Shown here in pieces: positions 7,646-9,663 of a DNA stretch of 9,663 nt (positions are counted from its first letter, which is position 1; each line of letters opens with the position of its first letter). The position numbers were made by a program, and so were the translations under genes. The notes under the pieces are model-generated. The model had not been told where the DNA came from. It did not search any database and worked only from the letters and a program-made list of their open reading frames with translations. Origin of the DNA: Sphingomonas sp. (GTDB taxonomy: Bacteria; Pseudomonadota; Alphaproteobacteria; Sphingomonadales; Sphingomonadaceae). The stretch is from the NCBI GenBank assembly GCA_030146605.1, contig JASLBO010000256.1, forward strand, positions 1-9,663. The letters run 5' to 3'.

Positions 7646-8276
7646 TCCCAGGCCCCGGCGCCTGGCGCGCGAGCATGTCCACGATGACATCCCGCAACGT
7701 GTGCTTGGCCTGCTCCGGACTGATTTCACAGCCCGCAGCGGCCTGCGACAGCGCCTCCGCCGCCCCGAGGAAGGCATGCAGGCCCGCCACGCCGACGTCG
7801 CAGCATGGCGACGCCGGCGCAAGCGCGGCGCGGCATTTCTCCAGGAACGGCGCAGCACGGTCGCGCCGGATCTTCTGAAGCTCCGGCGTGCCGGAAAGCG
7901 CCGCGACCAGGTCTCCGATCTCGCGGCCTTCGGTGAGGACGCATTCCACATAGGCGTCGGCGAGAACTGCCGCACGCGCTTCGGCTGTCGGCGCGCTCGC
8001 GGCGATCGCGCGATCGATCTTCTCGTTCTGGCGTTGATCGAAGCCCAGATAGAGCGCCGCCAGCAGCCCGTTCCTGTCGCCGAAATGGTCGTAGACGACC
8101 GGCTTGGTGACCCCGGCGCGCGCCGCCAGATTGCCCAGGGTCAGCGCTCCGGTCCCCTCGTTTCGAACGATCTCCCAGGCGACCGAGAGCAGCTGAACGG
8201 AGCGGTCCAATCGCGTGAGCCGCTGGCGCGGGGTGAGCGAAGCCGGAGTCCGGGAGCGGGTAGTGTCTCTTGTCAA
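7620..8276 (-). CDS. TetR/AcrR-family transcriptional regulator
   Basis: This protein of up to 218 residues has a TetR DNA-binding domain. The helix-turn-helix is ALTLGNLAARAGVTKPVVYD followed by HFGDRNGLLAALY, at residues about 43-75 of the long form. The C-terminal part is helical and Ala-rich (SAPTAEARAAVLADAYVECV), as expected for the ligand-binding and dimerisation domain, but the ligand cannot be read from sequence. The gene diverges from the oxidoreductase at 8353, the usual arrangement for a local repressor of that gene. The start is uncertain. The in-frame choices are TTG at 8276, TTG at 8210, or ATGs at 8351/8366 inside the divergent gene, and none has a good ribosome-binding site. 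I list 8276. If the candidate -10 at 8280-8285 is real, 8210 would be the better start. The TetR assignment is firm. Confidence 0.88.
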   Translation of the reverse strand: MTRDTTRSRTPASLTPRQRLTRLDRSVQLLSVAWEIVRNEGTGALTLGNLAARAGVTKPVVYDHFGDRNGLLAALYLGFDQRQNEKIDRAIAASAPTAEARAAVLADAYVECVLTEGREIGDLVAALSGTPELQKIRRDRAAPFLEKCRAALAPASPCCDVGVAGLHAFLGAAEALSQAAAGCEISPEQAKHTLRDVIVDMLARQAPGPGTAGSRGAD

Positions 8277-8310
8277 AACTATATACCAATGGTAGGTTAC
8301 TGTTTGTAAC
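8270..8310. promoter_or_regulatory. Divergent promoter/operator region of tetR and the oxidoreductase
   Basis: Two perfect inverted repeats lie side by side: TACCA-A-TGGTA (8284-8294) and GTTAC-TGTTT-GTAAC (8296-8310). For the plus-strand gene a -35-like TTGTCA (8270-8275) and a weak -10-like TAGGTT (8293-8298) are 17 bases apart, with the first repeat between them. For the minus strand TTACAA (8304-8309) and TATATA (8280-8285) are 18 bases apart. A TetR dimer bound here would block both promoters. The repeats are seen directly; promoter function and TetR binding are inferred. The AT-rich character stands out from the surrounding GC-rich DNA. Confidence 0.6.
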
Positions 8311-8342
8311 TCTAGGGCCGAAGGTTCGGCTCGGCAACCCGT

Positions 8343-8347
8343 GGAGG
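8343..8347 (+). promoter_or_regulatory. Ribosome-binding site fixing the oxidoreductase start
   Basis: A perfect GGAGG lies 5 bases before the GTG at 8353. If translation began at the upstream in-frame GTG at 8341, this site would be inside the coding sequence and that start would have no ribosome-binding site. Confidence 0.8.
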
Positions 8348-8352
8348 CCATC

Positions 8353-8955
8353 GTGCACGCGCTCATCGTCGTCGCTCATCCCAACCCGCAATCGCTCACC
8401 CATCATGTCGCGGCCACGGTGCGATCCGGCATCGAGGAAAGCGGGCATTCCGCCGAGATCGCCAGTCTGGCGGCAGAGGGCTTCGACCCGCGCTACGCCG
8501 TCGCCGATCAGGACGCTTATCTGCGCGGCGCAGCGATTCCTGCCGACGTCGCCGCCGAGCAGGCGAGGGTCGACGGCGCGGATGCGCTCGTGCTCGTTTA
8601 TCCCGTCTATTGGTGGTCGCTTCCCGGCCTGCTCAAAGGGTGGATCGACCGGGTCTTCGTCAATGGCTGGGCCTATCAGGAGACCGACGCCGGCATCGAG
8701 AAGAGACTGACAAGGCTGAAGGTTCATCTCGTCGGGATCGGCGGCGCGGATCTCAGAACCTACGCCCGGCGCGGCTATCAATGGGCGATGCGCACCCAGA
8801 TCGAGCACGGCATCTTCGATTATTGCGGCGCCCGGGTCGCGCGGTCGGAACTGCTTCTCCCGGCGGAGAGCGGAGACTGGTCGGAGCAGGTTGCCACGGC
8901 GCGCGCGATCGGGGCGGCCGTGTTCCGGGGAGCACACGTCGAAATTGCCGCGTGA
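8353..8955 (+). CDS. NAD(P)H-dependent oxidoreductase, flavodoxin-fold quinone reductase type
   Basis: This intact 200-residue protein belongs to the Flavodoxin_2 (NAD(P)H dehydrogenase, quinone) family. These are soluble flavin enzymes that reduce quinones, nitro- or azo-compounds in two-electron steps. The start MHALIVVAHPNPQSLTHHV gives the first beta strand and the flavin phosphate-binding AHPNPQS loop. Next come EGFDP (near residue 42), LVLVYPVYWWSLPGLLKGWI with the family P-x-W-W-x-x-P cofactor loop, DRVFVNGWAYQ, and a C-terminal FDYCGARVARSELL. GTG at 8353 is the start because of the GGAGG before it; the length fits the family. It is divergent from the tetR gene and probably repressed by it. 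The actual substrate is unknown. It differs in subfamily from the truncated oxidoreductase at 6970-7395. Confidence 0.9.
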   Translation: MHALIVVAHPNPQSLTHHVAATVRSGIEESGHSAEIASLAAEGFDPRYAVADQDAYLRGAAIPADVAAEQARVDGADALVLVYPVYWWSLPGLLKGWIDRVFVNGWAYQETDAGIEKRLTRLKVHLVGIGGADLRTYARRGYQWAMRTQIEHGIFDYCGARVARSELLLPAESGDWSEQVATARAIGAAVFRGAHVEIAA

Positions 8956-9352
8956 CGTTAACCGCGTGAACGGGCGCCGGCGCAAGGCGCAACTGCAGCG
9001 CGCACGCGACAGGTTGCCGGCGACTTAGATCGCAGCCGAGGGGGAGCGGCCCGCGGAAAGCACCGTGGCCACGAACGCGCGTAGTTCTGCGGCCAGAGGC
9101 AGTCGGGAGCGATCTTGCGCGCCCGACAGACGGGTTCCTCGCCGACGGGCCAAATCACCTCTCGCGAGCGTTGTCGCCTGCCCGGAGCGTGATCGGATCT
9201 GCTTCCGGATCCCCCGCCCGATGTGCGCTATCGAGCGCCAGCTGCCATCCGAACGGGACCGTGAACAAGCGACCACTTCCAGGCGCATCGGTATCCGCGT
9301 CGAACGTTCGGGCTTGGGGCGTTAGTCAACAGGGCGTTTATGAGCCTACGGC
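8956..9352. other. 397-bp intergenic region without a supported gene
   Basis: I see no convincing gene, RNA or mobile element here. Open frames occur on both strands (for example minus 9025-9288), but they have Arg/Ser-rich shadow-like compositions. The end of that minus frame (LPLAAELRAFVATVLSAG) slightly recalls the tail of a LysR-type regulator, so the region could contain a decayed gene, but the resemblance is weak. No strong terminator is visible after the oxidoreductase stop at 8955. Confidence 0.4.
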
Positions 9353-9663
9353 CTAGATTGTGAGACTCGCGCGATGGCGGTCGATTGCCGCGGCGAGGTC
9401 GGCTGATATCGGCAGGTTTGCCTTCTCGGCAGCCCACAGGGTGTCGAAGCGTTCGATGGTCTCGCGCGCTGCGTCGATCGCCGGCGCCTGGGGGATGCGC
9501 GCGCGGTCGGCGATCTCGCTCAATTCTGCCAAAGTGAAGCTCGCCCAAGCCTTCGACCGCCGAAATTTGAGCGCAGCCTCGTCGCCAGGAATATAGGGAA
9601 TGGTCGAGAGCAGATCGTAGGCCGGCGACAGTTCGGGCGTCCTGCGGTCGCGATAGATCAACG
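9353..9663 (-). CDS. HipA-family kinase, C-terminal part (5' part beyond the window)
   Basis: About 103 C-terminal residues of a HipA-like protein are present; the gene enters from the right edge. HipA proteins are Ser/Thr kinases that act as toxins of type II toxin-antitoxin pairs, often with a HipB-type DNA-binding antitoxin. The recognisable segment is the LIYRDRRTPELSPAYDLLST stretch followed by IPYIPGDEAALKF, which in the family comes just after the catalytic and metal-binding motifs. Those motifs would lie outside this window. The remaining helical tail (LAELSEIADRARIPQAPAID and on to the TAG at 9353) matches the family's C-terminal helices. No antitoxin gene is visible, since it would normally be upstream, beyond the right edge. 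Whether the full gene is intact cannot be judged. Confidence 0.85.
   Translation of the reverse strand, partial: LIYRDRRTPELSPAYDLLSTIPYIPGDEAALKFRRSKAWASFTLAELSEIADRARIPQAPAIDAARETIERFDTLWAAEKANLPISADLAAAIDRHRASLTI

Noticed and set aside
7726..8985. Minus-strand open frame of 419 codons spanning both the oxidoreductase and tetR
   Set aside because: It is antisense to the oxidoreductase and out of frame with tetR; neither part resembles a protein family I know.
1..9663. CRISPR arrays, tRNA genes, attachment-site repeats
   Set aside because: No regularly spaced repeats, cloverleaf-like sequence or pair of long direct repeats was seen by eye.

Overview
The window looks like high-GC alphaproteobacterial DNA, most like a sphingomonad. 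That placement is an inference from base composition, codon use and the style of the genes, not from a database search. It holds part of a conjugative element (an ICE or plasmid transfer region) joined to an accessory segment.

Positions 1-6796, all minus strand, form a compact conjugation operon of the Trb (P-type, RP4-like) type IV secretion family. In transcription order it reads traG/virD4 coupling ATPase, a CopG-like ribbon-helix-helix protein, trbB (VirB11 ATPase), trbC (VirB2 pilin), trbD (VirB3), trbE (VirB4 ATPase) and the beginning of trbJ (VirB5), which runs off the left edge. Adjacent genes overlap or sit within 8 bases of each other, and three junctions are GTGA- or ATGA-type overlaps, so translation is probably coupled. 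Together the proteins would form the coupling ATPase, the inner-membrane motor and the pilus subunits of the mating channel. The rest of the channel (trbL/F/G/I) would be expected beyond the left edge. No relaxase, oriT or integrase is visible.

Positions 6797-7395 are a junction. Immediately upstream of traG, where I would expect other transfer genes, lies about 170 bp of unassigned sequence followed by a plus-strand flavodoxin-fold NAD(P)H:quinone oxidoreductase that has lost its N-terminal third.

Positions 7620-8955 are a divergent pair: a TetR-family regulator (minus) and an intact FMN/FAD-dependent NAD(P)H oxidoreductase (plus). They share a 60-80 bp promoter region with two perfect inverted repeats, which suggests a small redox or xenobiotic-responsive switch. 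Positions 8956-9352 contain no convincing gene. From 9353 to the right edge is the C-terminal part of a HipA-family kinase (minus), cut by the window.

I see no tRNA, rRNA, CRISPR array or complete insertion sequence. I found no strong case for an entirely new system. The points most worth checking are the traG/oxidoreductase breakpoint, the tetR-oxidoreductase operator region and the extent of the HipA gene.
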